The notes: generated by a model from the letters alone, not told the origin. 64,000 nucleotides of DNA from Mycolicibacterium iranicum (GCF_014190915.1 NZ_JACHVU010000004.1:479347-543346); one strand, 5' to 3'; positions 44,265 through 53,010 are shown, counted from the stretch's first letter. Numbers and translations are program-made.

Positions 44265-45602
44265 GTGCCTCTGCGCCCTCAGAACGACGGAGCGTCGCCG
44301 CGCGCCACCGTGGTGCTCCTGACGACGGCAATGCTGGCCGGGGCGGTCATCGGCGTCCTGGGTGCCGCGTTCCGCTGGTGCCTGCAGGCCGCCGAAGGGC
44401 TGCGCGGTGAGCTCGTCGACTGGGCCGAACGGCTGCCGGGGCCTGGCTGGCTGATACCCATTGCCGCGGTGGCTCTCTGCGCGACCGCCGCCGGACTGCT
44501 GGTGCGATGGGAACCGCAGGCGGTGGGCAGCGGCATCCCCCACGTGGAGGCCGTGTTCCTCGGGCAGGCCCGGCCGCCACGCCTGCAGGTGCTGCCGGCC
44601 AGGTTCGTCGGAGGTGTCCTGGCGATCGGTTCGGGAATGGTTCTCGGCCGGGAGGGGCCGACGGTGCACATGGGGGCCGCGGTCGGTGCCGAGGCGGCCC
44701 GGCGCACGGGCCTGAACACCGGGGACCGCCGGCTGATCCAGGCGGCCCTGGGCGGTGCAGGCCTGGCCGTCGCGTTCAACGCGCCGATCGCAGGGGTGCT
44801 CTTCACCGTCGAAGAGGTGACGAAGTCGCTGCGTCTCCGGACCGTGATGGCCACGGCGATCGCCGCGGTGACAGCAGTCCTGTGCGCTCGCGGGATACTC
44901 GGCAACCACCCCGATTTCGACGTGGAACCCGTCGTCGGACCCGCGCTGGCGTGGCTGCCACTGTTCGCCGTCTTCGGGGTGCTGACCGGTGTCCTGGGGT
45001 GCGCCTACAACGTGGTGGTGCTCTGGCTGGCCGACCACGTCGCCGCGGTCCCGAAGCTCCCGACGCCGGTGAAGGCGACCGTCATCGGGGCCGTGGTGGG
45101 GGCAGCGTTGTGGCTGGCGCCGTTGACGGTCGGCGACGGCGATGCGCTGACCCAGATGATTCTCAGCGGGGAGCACTTCGTGCTCGCGATCGCAGTGGGA
45201 TTGCTTGCGGCACGGTTCATCACGGGACCGCTGAGCTATTCCGCCGCGGTGCCCGGTGGGCTGTTCGCGCCGCTGCTCGCCCTCGGCGCGCTGTGGGGGA
45301 TCGTGTTCTCGACGTGCTTCGGCGCCCTGTGGCCGGACAACACCTCGTCGTTGGCGATCCCGTTGGCGCTGGTCGGCATGACGGCGTTCTTCGCCTCGAC
45401 GGTGCGCGCCCCACTGACCGGCATCGCCATCGTCATGGAGATGACGGCGACGACATCGGTTGCGCTGCCGATGATCACGGCCACGGTGGCGGCGATCGTC
45501 ACCGCGACCGTCCTGCGGTCCACGCCGATCTACGACAGCCTGCGCAACCGCATGCCCGTCGAGCCGGACGGCACCGGCGACACCGATCGCGAGGGTCGCT
45601 GA
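44265..45602 (+). CDS. ClC-family chloride/proton antiporter
   Basis: The 445-residue membrane protein starts at a GTG. The selectivity-filter motifs are present: GSGIPHVEA, GREGPTVHMGA with the gating Glu, FNAPIAGVLFTVEEV with the internal proton Glu, and VPGGLFAPLLALGA. Presence of both glutamates suggests H+/Cl- exchange rather than a channel. It is monocistronic. The next 225 bp hold the promoter of the CD225 gene. Confidence 0.93.
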   Translation: MPLRPQNDGASPRATVVLLTTAMLAGAVIGVLGAAFRWCLQAAEGLRGELVDWAERLPGPGWLIPIAAVALCATAAGLLVRWEPQAVGSGIPHVEAVFLGQARPPRLQVLPARFVGGVLAIGSGMVLGREGPTVHMGAAVGAEAARRTGLNTGDRRLIQAALGGAGLAVAFNAPIAGVLFTVEEVTKSLRLRTVMATAIAAVTAVLCARGILGNHPDFDVEPVVGPALAWLPLFAVFGVLTGVLGCAYNVVVLWLADHVAAVPKLPTPVKATVIGAVVGAALWLAPLTVGDGDALTQMILSGEHFVLAIAVGLLAARFITGPLSYSAAVPGGLFAPLLALGALWGIVFSTCFGALWPDNTSSLAIPLALVGMTAFFASTVRAPLTGIAIVMEMTATTSVALPMITATVAAIVTATVLRSTPIYDSLRNRMPVEPDGTGDTDREGR

Positions 45603-45827
45603 GTTCGTTGCTGGTTCACCGCGGCACCGGCTGCACCGGCGACCGGCGTCGGCTTCGACCGAGCCCGTCGGCACTGATCGACGCTGGTGGGCACCGCCGA
45701 AGTTCGACAGCAGAGTAATGGGGATCGACGACCTGGAGAACAGTGTCGATTTGCCACTTCTCGACTGATCTTGTCGGTTACCCTGGGCTCGCATTTTTGA
45801 GTTACCACTTGGCCTTGAGGAGTCGAC

Positions 45828-46175
45828 ATGACGCAACCGCCGCCTGGCAACTACCCCCCGCCGCCGCCCCCCGACGGAGGTGGCATGCCGCCCATGCAGC
45901 AGCCCTACGGCGCTGCCCCGAATTCCAACCTCGTGCTGGGCATCCTGACGACGATCTTCTGTTGTCTGCCATTCGGTGTCGTGTCGATCGTCAAGGCCGC
46001 GCAGGTGAACGGTCTGTGGAACCAGGGTCGCTACGCCGAGGCGCAGGCGTCTGCCGCGGCGGCCAAGAAGTGGGCGATCTGGAGCGCTGTGGCCGGGGTC
46101 GTCCTGGCGGTTCTCTACGGCATCCTCATCGCGTTGGGCGCCGTCAGCATGGACTTCGACACCTCGTCCTACTGA
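45828..46175 (+). CDS. CD225/dispanin-type small membrane protein
   Basis: In this 115-residue protein the first 33 residues are Pro/Gly-rich (PPPGNYPPPPPPDGGG). Two TM segments follow, with the CD225 signature NSNLVLGILTTIFCCLPFGV and SIVKAAQVNGLWNQGRYAEA. Bacterial members are of unknown function but are often found with DUF2752 genes, as here. The start ATG follows TTGAGGAG. Confidence 0.88.
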   Translation: MTQPPPGNYPPPPPPDGGGMPPMQQPYGAAPNSNLVLGILTTIFCCLPFGVVSIVKAAQVNGLWNQGRYAEAQASAAAAKKWAIWSAVAGVVLAVLYGILIALGAVSMDFDTSSY

Positions 46176-46180
46176 TCGCG

Positions 46181-46603
46181 TTGCCGTCCGGGCACTCCGC
46201 ACCCGCCCGCCTCGGCGGCCCACTGGCTGTGGGCGCCGCGGCGGCGGGTGTGTGTGCTGTCGTATGGCTCGCCGATCCGACGACACCGGGCGGATTCCTG
46301 CCCACGTGCCCGACGAAATTGCTTTTGGGCGTTGACTGTCCGGGCTGCGGCACGCTGCGGATGATCTACTCGCTGCTCCACGGCGACATCACGGCCGCGC
46401 TCCGCTTCAACGCCGTCGCGCTGGCGGCACTGGCTCTGCTGACCGTCGCGTTCGGCGTCTGGACCTTCAGCAGGGTGACCGGCCGCCCGATGGCGTCGTG
46501 GCAGCACCACCGTTGGGCGGCGCCGCTGGCCCTCGTCGTCGTCATCGTCTGGTTCGTCCTGCGGATACTGCCTTTCGAGCCGTTCACCGCGCTGCGGGTG
46601 TGA
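46181..46603 (+). CDS. DUF2752 membrane protein
   Basis: This protein of about 140 residues has a probable TTG start at 46181, because no ATG or GTG lies near the conserved region; the start is uncertain. It has three TM segments and the family motif LLLGVDCPGCGTLRMIYSLL. The gene begins 5 bp after the CD225 stop and is clearly cotranscribed. Function unknown. Confidence 0.8.
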   Translation: MPSGHSAPARLGGPLAVGAAAAGVCAVVWLADPTTPGGFLPTCPTKLLLGVDCPGCGTLRMIYSLLHGDITAALRFNAVALAALALLTVAFGVWTFSRVTGRPMASWQHHRWAAPLALVVVIVWFVLRILPFEPFTALRV

Positions 46604-46688
46604 ACGCGTCGTCGAGTTCTGCGCGAGGGCTGCGAAAGCTCGTCGGGAGCGACCGCTCTGCAGAAGTCGTGATATGCGGCCGAGGCGG

Positions 46689-46844
46689 TCAGTTCTCGTC
46701 GGGGATCTGCCGGTAGGTCTGCGAGCGGGCGGGCGCATTCGGGTCGTCGTCCTGGTGGTCCAGCTTGTCCTGCATGTCGCGCTGCTCCTCCGTGGGCTCC
46801 GTGGCGTCCTTCGGGGTGGCCGGCGGGGTGTCGTTCTGATCCAC
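46689..46844 (-). CDS. Small acidic hydrophilic protein
   Basis: The 51-residue ORF has a GTG start at 46844 behind a clean GGAGG with 7-nt spacing. The sequence is Asp/Gln/Pro-rich (TEPTEEQRDMQDKLDHQDDD) and likely unstructured. It is divergent from the GNAT gene. The composition and ribosome site support a real gene. No family recognised. Confidence 0.6.
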   Translation of the reverse strand: MDQNDTPPATPKDATEPTEEQRDMQDKLDHQDDDPNAPARSQTYRQIPDEN

Positions 46845-46922
46845 GGGTGAGCCTCCAAGCATCGGGTGGGTGGTCCGGAAAATGGGTTCTCCAATCGGCC
46901 CGGTGTGAAACACAATGCTCCG

Positions 46923-47756
46923 GTGACGAATCTCCCCGTGTTCTGTGGCACCGAACTGGCAGCGCGCATCGAGGCGGCCGAAGCCGACCTGATCGTCGCC
47001 GCGACCGAGGCGGCACGCAGTCGCGGCGCGTGGGGTGTGGCGCTGCCCCTGGCCGGGGGTTTCGCCTGCGCCGCGGCGCCCGGTTCGCCGATGAACAAGG
47101 TCGTCGGCCTGGGTTTCGGCGGGACACCCGACGCGGCCGCCCTGGACGAGGTGGAACGCACCTTCGCCGGTCTGGACGTACCCGTACAGGTGGAGCTGTC
47201 CAACCTCGCCGATCCCGAGGTGGCCCACGTCCTGACGGCGCGGGGCTACCGGCTGCTCGGTTTCGAGAACGTGCTCGGACACCCGCTGCCGGCCCACCGC
47301 GCGGCCGCTGACGGCGTGACGGTCCGGCGGTGCGGCCCCGCAGAACTCGACGCGTGGGCCGCTGCCGTCGTCGACGGCTTCGCCCATCCCGACGGTGTGG
47401 GTGTGGCGAGCCACGAGGATTTTCCCCGTGAGGTCGTCGACACCGCGGTGCGGGACTTCGAAAAGGCCGGAGCGGTGGCCTATCTCGCGCTGTGCGGGGA
47501 GACCGTCGCCGGCGGGGGGAGCATGCGGACGACCCACGGTGTCGCTCAGTTGACCGGCGCGGCCACGATTCCGGCCTTCCGGCGCCGGGGCGTACAGACC
47601 GCGCTGCTGACGGCGCGCCTCACCGAGGCGGCAGAGGCGGGGTGCGACATCGCCGTCGTCACGACCGCACCGGGTTCGACGTCGCAGAAGAACGTGCAGC
47701 GGTACGGCTTTCACCTTCTCTACACCCGCGCAGTGCTGGTCAAGGATTCCGACTAG
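46923..47756 (+). CDS. GNAT-family acetyltransferase, two-domain
   Basis: This protein of about 277 residues starts at the GTG at 46923 (VTNLPVFCGTEL). The C-terminal half has the GNAT acetyl-CoA block GAATIPAFRRRGVQTALLTA, then CDIAVVTTAPGSTSQKNVQR. The N-terminal half may be a degenerate second GNAT domain. Its 3' end overlaps the next gene by 4 bp on the opposite strand. Confidence 0.82.
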   Translation: MTNLPVFCGTELAARIEAAEADLIVAATEAARSRGAWGVALPLAGGFACAAAPGSPMNKVVGLGFGGTPDAAALDEVERTFAGLDVPVQVELSNLADPEVAHVLTARGYRLLGFENVLGHPLPAHRAAADGVTVRRCGPAELDAWAAAVVDGFAHPDGVGVASHEDFPREVVDTAVRDFEKAGAVAYLALCGETVAGGGSMRTTHGVAQLTGAATIPAFRRRGVQTALLTARLTEAAEAGCDIAVVTTAPGSTSQKNVQRYGFHLLYTRAVLVKDSD

Positions 47757-48169
47757 CCCGACATCGGTGCGGCCCGGTCTGCTGTCGCACCCGACGAGAA
47801 CAGCCACGCGGTGAGCCAGATCGTCGCGGCGACGATGACCAGCGATCCCGGAACATGCAGGTTGAGCGTCGCCCCCTCGCCGAGGCTGGCCTGGATGAAG
47901 GTGAACGCGAAGACGACGAACGCCAGGACCGCAGACCACCACCCGCGTCGGCGGGTGTAGGCCAGCCCGGCCAGCGCGACCATCAGCCCGCCCGTGGCGA
48001 CGTGCAGCACGATCGCTGCGGTTCCGTGGACGTTCTCCAAGTCGCCGGCCTGGACGAGGGCCCCCGCGGTGCCGAAGAGTACGACGACGACAGCGACGGT
48101 GAGCAGGGCGAAGATCCGAGACGTCAGCAGAAACGGACGGGGGGACGGCTGCCGGCCGGTGTCGGGCAT
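47753..48169 (-). CDS. Small membrane protein, four TM segments
   Basis: The 138-residue protein starts at the ATG at 48169. Four hydrophobic helices are seen at about 14-38, 48-68, 75-95 and 105-126. A VHGTAAIVLHVATGGLMVAL segment with His residues is reminiscent of small haem or quinone membrane proteins, but no family is assigned. It is divergent from the amidase gene. Confidence 0.7.
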   Translation of the reverse strand: MPDTGRQPSPRPFLLTSRIFALLTVAVVVVLFGTAGALVQAGDLENVHGTAAIVLHVATGGLMVALAGLAYTRRRGWWSAVLAFVVFAFTFIQASLGEGATLNLHVPGSLVIVAATIWLTAWLFSSGATADRAAPMSG

Positions 48170-48368
48170 GACGGTCCTCTCAGGGCTGAGGTGGGAAGAC
48201 GGCGCTCTTTGACTATCGCACCCGAGGTGAGCTGCAATGCGGGAACGGCCAATTCGGGCCGTCAGGTCGGTGAGCATCCGGAAACGGCGATTTAGCGTGG
48301 CCGTTTCGGGTCGGCAACGCCGGGCGGGAATTCCTCGCGGTATCCGTCCCCGTCGAAAGGTGCCCGCC

Positions 48369-49730
48369 ATGACCGACCCCGCCCGCCACGCAGCGCACAC
48401 CCTGCTCATGGGGCTCGGCAGAAGGGATTTCCTGCGGGCGGTGGCCGCGGTCGGCGCCGGGACGGGTGTGGTCGGCACCGCCGCCGCCTGCTCGTCGGGC
48501 GCGTCCGGACCGCCGCCCTCGCAGTCGTCGGCGGGGGCGGGTTTCTCCGTCCTGCAGCCCGGTCAGGGTGAGCCGAGCGGCGACCACTACCTCGAGTCGA
48601 CCCCCGACGACGTGCTGTGGGGCTACGTCCCGACCGTGCATGCGACGCCGTCTCTGCGCATGCCGTCCGGTCAGACCGTGACCATCGACGCCGTGAGCCA
48701 CGAGGGCATTCTCGAAGACCAGGGCCGCGACCCCGTCGGATACTTCGGCGCGCAGGGTGTCGCGGAAGCCGAGGTGCTGGAGGATGCGATCGCGATCGCG
48801 GCCGACTACACCAGGACCCCGAGGAATTTCGACAAGGACGGACCCCACGTGGTGACCGGGCCGGTGTTCGTCGAAGGGGCGCAGCCCGGCGATGTCCTCA
48901 AAATCGATATCCTGCAGGCGATTCCGCGTGTTCCGTACGGTGTCGTGTCGAGCCGCCACGGAAAGGGCGCGCTGGCCCGCACCGCCGACGGCGGGGCCCC
49001 GGCGGGTATCACGCTGGCTGAGGTGATGCCGCCCGTCGGCACCGACGGGCGCGCGGGCGCCGATCCTGTTCGCTATGGCAATGTCTCGACGTTCACGGCG
49101 GTGCAGGACGGCCACGGTGTCATGCCACTCGGCGACGCGTCGGTACGGTTTCCGCTGCGTCCGTTCATGGGCATGATGGGCGTCGCCTACTCACAGGACA
49201 CCGACCTCACCGCCGCCACGGCCAATTCGATTCCGCCGACGGTGGGCGGGGGCAACATCGACATCCGGTTGCTCGCCGAGGGAGCCACCTTCTACCTCCC
49301 GGTGTTCGCCGAGGGAGCGTTGTTCTACGTCGGGGACCCGCACATGGCGATGGGCGACGGTGAGGTCGCCCTGACGGCGATGGAAGGGTCGCTGCGCGGC
49401 ACCTATCGCCTCACGGTGTGCACGCCGGGTTCCGGTGATGCACCCTCGGTGGCCTACCGCTACCCCTTCGCCGAGACCGCCGACGCGTGGGTGCCCATCG
49501 GGCTGTCGGATCCGGACGGTTCGGTCGGCGGCCAGGGCAGTGACCTGGACGTCGCGATGAGACGCGCGGTGGTCAACGCGCTCGACTTCCTGGAAAGCGA
49601 CCGGGGAATGGACCGTGCCACGGCCTACGCGTACCTGTCGGCCGCCGCCGACTTCTCGGTGTCGCAGGTGGTGGACCGGACCGTCGGTGTCCACGGACAG
49701 GTCTACAAGTCCCACTTCCCGAATCCCTGA
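48369..49730 (+). CDS. Tat-exported acetamidase/formamidase-like lipoprotein
   Basis: The 453-residue protein has a Tat signal (GRRDFLRAVAAVGAG) ending in a lipobox-like TAAACSS, so a Tat-exported lipoprotein is likely. The mature part follows the FmdA/AmdA family: TVTIDAVSHEGILEDQ, GPVFVEGAQPGDVLKIDIL, VGGGNIDIRLLAEGATFYLP and YVGDPHMAMGDGEVALTAME. Enzymes of this fold hydrolyse formamide or acetamide. Export of such an enzyme is unusual. Its 3' end overlaps the sigma factor gene by 28 bp, tail to tail. Confidence 0.88.
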   Translation: MTDPARHAAHTLLMGLGRRDFLRAVAAVGAGTGVVGTAAACSSGASGPPPSQSSAGAGFSVLQPGQGEPSGDHYLESTPDDVLWGYVPTVHATPSLRMPSGQTVTIDAVSHEGILEDQGRDPVGYFGAQGVAEAEVLEDAIAIAADYTRTPRNFDKDGPHVVTGPVFVEGAQPGDVLKIDILQAIPRVPYGVVSSRHGKGALARTADGGAPAGITLAEVMPPVGTDGRAGADPVRYGNVSTFTAVQDGHGVMPLGDASVRFPLRPFMGMMGVAYSQDTDLTAATANSIPPTVGGGNIDIRLLAEGATFYLPVFAEGALFYVGDPHMAMGDGEVALTAMEGSLRGTYRLTVCTPGSGDAPSVAYRYPFAETADAWVPIGLSDPDGSVGGQGSDLDVAMRRAVVNALDFLESDRGMDRATAYAYLSAAADFSVSQVVDRTVGVHGQVYKSHFPNP

Positions 49731-50581
49731 CCGGCAGGCGTCTCGTAGCGGTCGTCGGCGGACACCGCGCTGACGGTGATCCTCGTGACGACCCCGCCGC
49801 GGGTGTCGATGTCGAGGACTGCCCACGGCCGGCCGCCCGGCGCGAGGACGTAGGCGGCCCGCCCGTTCACCTGCATCGGCGTCGCGGTGCGGATCCGTGC
49901 GACGAAGTGACGCGTCTCCTCGGCGACGGCGGAGGCGCCGGACACCGTGGCGGCGGCGCCCGCGGGCAGCAGCGACGCGTCCGCCGTCCGCACGCAGTCG
50001 GGTGCCAGCAGCGACAGCAGCGCGGTGGTGTTCCCGTCGGCGGCCGCGCCGAGAAAGGCCGTCACGACCTCCTCGTGGCGGGCATCGCGCGGCGGCGCGG
50101 CGGGTGGGGTGGCCGGCTGGAGCCGGCGGCGGGCCCGGCTCGCGTGTTTCTTCGCGCCGTCGACGGTGGTGTCCAGGACCTCGGCGATCTCGCCGAACGG
50201 GACCGCGAACAGGTCGTGCAGGACGTAGGCCACCCGCTGCGGCGGCGTCAACGTCGTCAGCAGCACCATCAGTGCGCGCGACACGTCCTCGCGGCGCAGG
50301 AACGCCTCGTCGGCGGCGGCGTCGACGGTCTCGACCTCCGCCACGCGTCCGGCCGGTCCGGGCGCCTCCCGGCGTCGGCGCTCCCGGATCTGGTCCACGC
50401 ACACGCGCGTCACGACGGTCGTCAGCCAGGCCGCCGGATCGTCGACGTCGGCCACCGACCGCGCCTGCACGCGCAGCCATGCGGTCTGGACGGCGTCCTC
50501 GGCGTCCTGCACCGTTCCGAGGATGCGGTGGGCGATCGAGAGCAGCCGCGGGCGGTTCTCCAGGAAGGACTCGGGCGTCAT
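49703..50581 (-). CDS. ECF sigma factor with SnoaL-like C-terminal domain (SigJ/ECF41 type)
   Basis: The 292-residue protein has sigma region 2 (RILGTVQDAEDAVQTAWLRV), region 4 (LTPPQRVAYVLHDLFAVPFG, then IAEVLDTTVDGAKKHASRAR) and a 110-residue C-terminal SnoaL-like domain (VVTAFLGAAADGNTTALLSL). This layout is that of ECF41/SigJ factors, whose C-terminal domain replaces an anti-sigma factor. ECF41 genes usually neighbour a DoxX or redox gene they control, and a DoxX gene lies divergent at 50688. Confidence 0.92.
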   Translation of the reverse strand: MTPESFLENRPRLLSIAHRILGTVQDAEDAVQTAWLRVQARSVADVDDPAAWLTTVVTRVCVDQIRERRRREAPGPAGRVAEVETVDAAADEAFLRREDVSRALMVLLTTLTPPQRVAYVLHDLFAVPFGEIAEVLDTTVDGAKKHASRARRRLQPATPPAAPPRDARHEEVVTAFLGAAADGNTTALLSLLAPDCVRTADASLLPAGAAATVSGASAVAEETRHFVARIRTATPMQVNGRAAYVLAPGGRPWAVLDIDTRGGVVTRITVSAVSADDRYETPAGQGFGKWDL

Positions 50582-50687
50582 GGCGCTGTCACCTTTCGGG
50601 CCTGCGAAACGTCAGAGGGGTGAGAAGGAAACGAACCCCTGACGGCCGAGGAGGCGACATGCGGAGCATACCCACGGGGCGCCGGCG

Positions 50688-51056
50688 ATGACGGGCCCTC
50701 TGGCGGCGGTCCTGGCCGCGACGACGGTGCTGTGCGCGGCAGCCAACCTCGCGGTCGCAGCCGCCGATCTGGCGAGGGCGCAGTTCGTCCTGGCGAACTC
50801 GGCCGAGGTCGGGGTCGCACCGCGGTGGATCCCGTACCTGGCGGCCCTGAAGCTGGCCGGGGGTGTCGGCCTGCTGCTCGGCTTCGTCCTCACCCCCTGG
50901 CTGGGTGTGGCCGCCGCCGCAGGGCTGGTCGCCTTCTTCACCGGGGCCGTCGCCGTGCACCTCCGAACGCGGGTGCTGCACAACATCGCGTTTCCCGCGG
51001 TTTACCTGCTGCTCGCGGTCGGCGCGCTGGTGTACTTTGCCGGTGTGTCCGTCTGA
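50688..51056 (+). CDS. DoxX-family membrane protein
   Basis: The 122-residue protein has four TM helices and DoxX-like blocks (PRWIPYLAALKLAGGVGLLL and FFTGAVAVHLRTRVLHNIAF). DoxX proteins are linked to redox stress systems. It is divergent from the ECF41-like sigma factor and is its likely target, an inference from context. Confidence 0.83.
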   Translation: MTGPLAAVLAATTVLCAAANLAVAAADLARAQFVLANSAEVGVAPRWIPYLAALKLAGGVGLLLGFVLTPWLGVAAAAGLVAFFTGAVAVHLRTRVLHNIAFPAVYLLLAVGALVYFAGVSV

Positions 51057-51071
51057 CGCGGCTGCCCGGGG

Positions 51072-51557
51072 TCAGGCGGACGCGTCGTCCCCGGCGGCGC
51101 GGGCCAGCGACGCCAGCGACTTCGCGATGAAATCCTCGCCGAACGGTGGCAGCCCGCCGAGCTGATCGCGCGTCTGCTGGGGTGTCGCGCTCCAGTCGTA
51201 GGTCAGCGTCACGTCGGTTCCGCCGTCGGTCGGCGTCAGGTCGTAGCGCCATGACCAACCCATCGCGTCATGGCTGCCGGCGTCATCGAGACGGCCCGGC
51301 AGCCACGCGATCGCGCGGTCCTGCTCGAACACGGTGACCAGGTTGTGCATCACGTAGGGGCCGCCGATCCGTTCGAGGTACATGTTCACCGCGAAGACCT
51401 GTCCGGCCGCGGTGAGTTTCTCGGTGGTGACGGCGTCGCGCACCCAGTCCGTCGGCTCGGTCTCCTGATGCCGGCCGGGGTCGGCGAGGACGGCGAAGAC
51501 GTCCGACGGGGGTGCGGCGATGGTGCGCGTGACGACGTAGCGATCTTGTGCGGGCAC
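51072..51557 (-). CDS. SRPBCC (polyketide cyclase-like) protein
   Basis: The 161-residue START-like fold protein has RTIAAPPSDVFAVLADPGRH at the N-terminus, GWSWRYDLTPTDGGTDVTLT and the long C-terminal helix DFIAKSLASLARAAG. The family binds hydrophobic ligands. It converges on the DoxX gene with a 15-bp gap. Function is unknown. Confidence 0.87.
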   Translation of the reverse strand: MPAQDRYVVTRTIAAPPSDVFAVLADPGRHQETEPTDWVRDAVTTEKLTAAGQVFAVNMYLERIGGPYVMHNLVTVFEQDRAIAWLPGRLDDAGSHDAMGWSWRYDLTPTDGGTDVTLTYDWSATPQQTRDQLGGLPPFGEDFIAKSLASLARAAGDDASA

Positions 51558-51737
51558 GATGGTCTCCTCCGGTCGCGGCGGGCTGCCGCGTCAGTCTGTC
51601 CGACAGGTATGACCGATCCTGCACCGGGAACTCATCACGGCGGACGTCGGGGCGACCGGCACAGGGTTTGGGTTCCCGAACTTTCCTGGTTGACTAGCCA
51701 AACTTATTGTCAGAGACGGGATTTCGTTGTCGCTGAG

Positions 51738-51767
51738 TTGCCAGCGTCGAGCCGTGGTGTGTACGGT
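51738..51767 (+). promoter_or_regulatory. Putative promoter of the Mn riboswitch transcript
   Basis: TTGCCA (51738-51743) and TACGGT (51762-51767), 18 bp apart, with TGTG before the -10. Transcription would begin near 51774, at the 5' end of the riboswitch. The rest of 51558-51737 shows no gene. Confidence 0.5.
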
Positions 51768-51774
51768 GGGGGCA

Positions 51775-51945
51775 ACGAAGGGGAGTAGCCCCCAATCGGC
51801 AATCGACATACTGGCCGCTACGGCGCAATCCGCGCGGCCCGGTTGCCCGAACCGGTCACGGACCGGTGGGCGAGACCTTCGGCCGTACAGACCATTCGGG
51901 CTGCCGGCCGGAGGTGCGTCCGCAATCTCCGAACGGCAGTCACAG
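51775..51945 (+). ncRNA. yybP-ykoY manganese riboswitch
   Basis: The conserved 5' segment AAGGGGAGTAGCC (51778-51790) and the 3' segment GGTGGGCGAGACCTTCGGCC (51865-51884) are the two halves of the Mn2+-binding yybP-ykoY aptamer. Downstream, CTGCCG (51901) pairs with CGGCAG (51934), enclosing GGAG/CTCC, a probable expression platform just before the AGGAG site. The next gene is a TMEM165/GDT1 transporter, the standard partner of this riboswitch. Mn2+ binding should raise exporter expression. Confidence 0.9.
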
Positions 51946-51960
51946 ACACGAGGAGTGCTG

Positions 51961-52746
51961 GTGCTCGCCGCCTTGCTGTTGAGCTTCGCCGTCATCTTCG
52001 TGGCGGAGCTGGGGGACAAGACCCAGCTCGTCGCGATGATGTTCGCGCTGCGGTACCGCTGGTGGGTGGTGCTGAGCGCGATCACCGTCGCCACGACCGC
52101 CGTCCACGTCCTGTCGGTCGCCATCGGTCACTACCTCGGCGCGGCGTTGCCGACCCACCTTCTCGGTCTGATCGCGGGGGCGATGTTCGTCTTCTTCGGG
52201 TTGTGGACCCTGCGCGGCGACAGCCTGTCCGCCGAAGAGGCGTCGCGCGCAGAGAAGGCCACGGCTCCAGCCTTTTTCGTGGTCACCTCGGCGTTCATCC
52301 TGGCCGAACTGGGCGACAAGACCATGCTCGCCACCGTCACGCTGGCAGCCGATCGCGACTGGCTCGGCGTGTGGATCGGATCGACGCTGGGCATGGTGGC
52401 CGCCGACGGACTCGCCATCATCGTCGGCGCCGTGGCCGGCAAGCACCTTCCCGAGCGCTTCATCCAGATCACCGCCGCCGCGCTGTTCCTGCTCTTCGGG
52501 GCCTACATGCTGCTGGAGAATGTGTTCTCGTCGCTGCCGGTCGTCGTCATCGGCGCGCTGTCCCTGGCCATCGTGCTGCTGCTCGGCGGCATCCTGCGGG
52601 CCCTGCCCGAACACCGGCGACCTGCGGTCCTGCGCCCGGGCGCGCCGGCGGAAGGTCCGGCTGAGGCGCCGGGTTCGGCTGACACTGCGGGTTCGGGGGC
52701 TGAGGCGGAGCCGGTGGACGAGAGTTCCCCGGCACGGGGGAGCTGA
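51961..52746 (+). CDS. TMEM165/GDT1 (UPF0016) family manganese transporter
   Basis: The 261-residue protein starts at a GTG 5 nt after AGGAG. It has six to seven TM helices in two repeats, each with the family motif: VFVAELGDKTQLVAMM near residue 15 and AFILAELGDKTMLATV near residue 117. These E-x-G-D-K-T motifs bind Mn2+/Ca2+. With its Mn riboswitch it is very likely a manganese exporter. The C-terminal tail is Pro/Glu-rich and probably cytosolic. Confidence 0.93.
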   Translation: MLAALLLSFAVIFVAELGDKTQLVAMMFALRYRWWVVLSAITVATTAVHVLSVAIGHYLGAALPTHLLGLIAGAMFVFFGLWTLRGDSLSAEEASRAEKATAPAFFVVTSAFILAELGDKTMLATVTLAADRDWLGVWIGSTLGMVAADGLAIIVGAVAGKHLPERFIQITAAALFLLFGAYMLLENVFSSLPVVVIGALSLAIVLLLGGILRALPEHRRPAVLRPGAPAEGPAEAPGSADTAGSGAEAEPVDESSPARGS

Positions 52747-52761
52747 CGGCCGCAGTCTGCC

Positions 52762-53010
52762 TCAGATCGCGACGACGGACCTGATCGCGATCTGGTCGGT
52801 TTCGCAGTGCCGGCACGTCAGCGGCCGCACCTTGAGGCGGACGTTCGCAATGCGCAACGCGCGCTGGCACATCGGGTACGGGCATCCGCACGACAGCGTG
52901 ACCCACCACTGGGCGGGATGGGCGAGCGGACCGCAGAACTTGCGGCAGGTGCACTGGATCTCGGGCTCGAAATCCAGTTCCGCCAGCGACGGTTCGTACA
53001 GTGTGGTCAC
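52762..53010 (-). CDS. Cysteine-rich small protein, zinc-ribbon-like
   Basis: This protein of about 82 residues has a probable GTG start at 53010; upstream frame sequence is Arg/Pro-rich and not coding-like. Cysteines are clustered as CTCRKFC, SCGCPYPMC and CRHC, enough for two zinc sites. It looks like a conserved small mycobacterial hypothetical. Its 3' end lies 15 bp from the convergent transporter gene. Confidence 0.6.
   Translation of the reverse strand: MTTLYEPSLAELDFEPEIQCTCRKFCGPLAHPAQWWVTLSCGCPYPMCQRALRIANVRLKVRPLTCRHCETDQIAIRSVVAI

Noticed and set aside
43410..46286. A 958-codon open frame antisense to the ClC gene.
   Set aside because: Composition is Arg/Gly/His-rich and repetitive, typical of high-GC shadow frames; only its last 255 codons (DUF427) are real.
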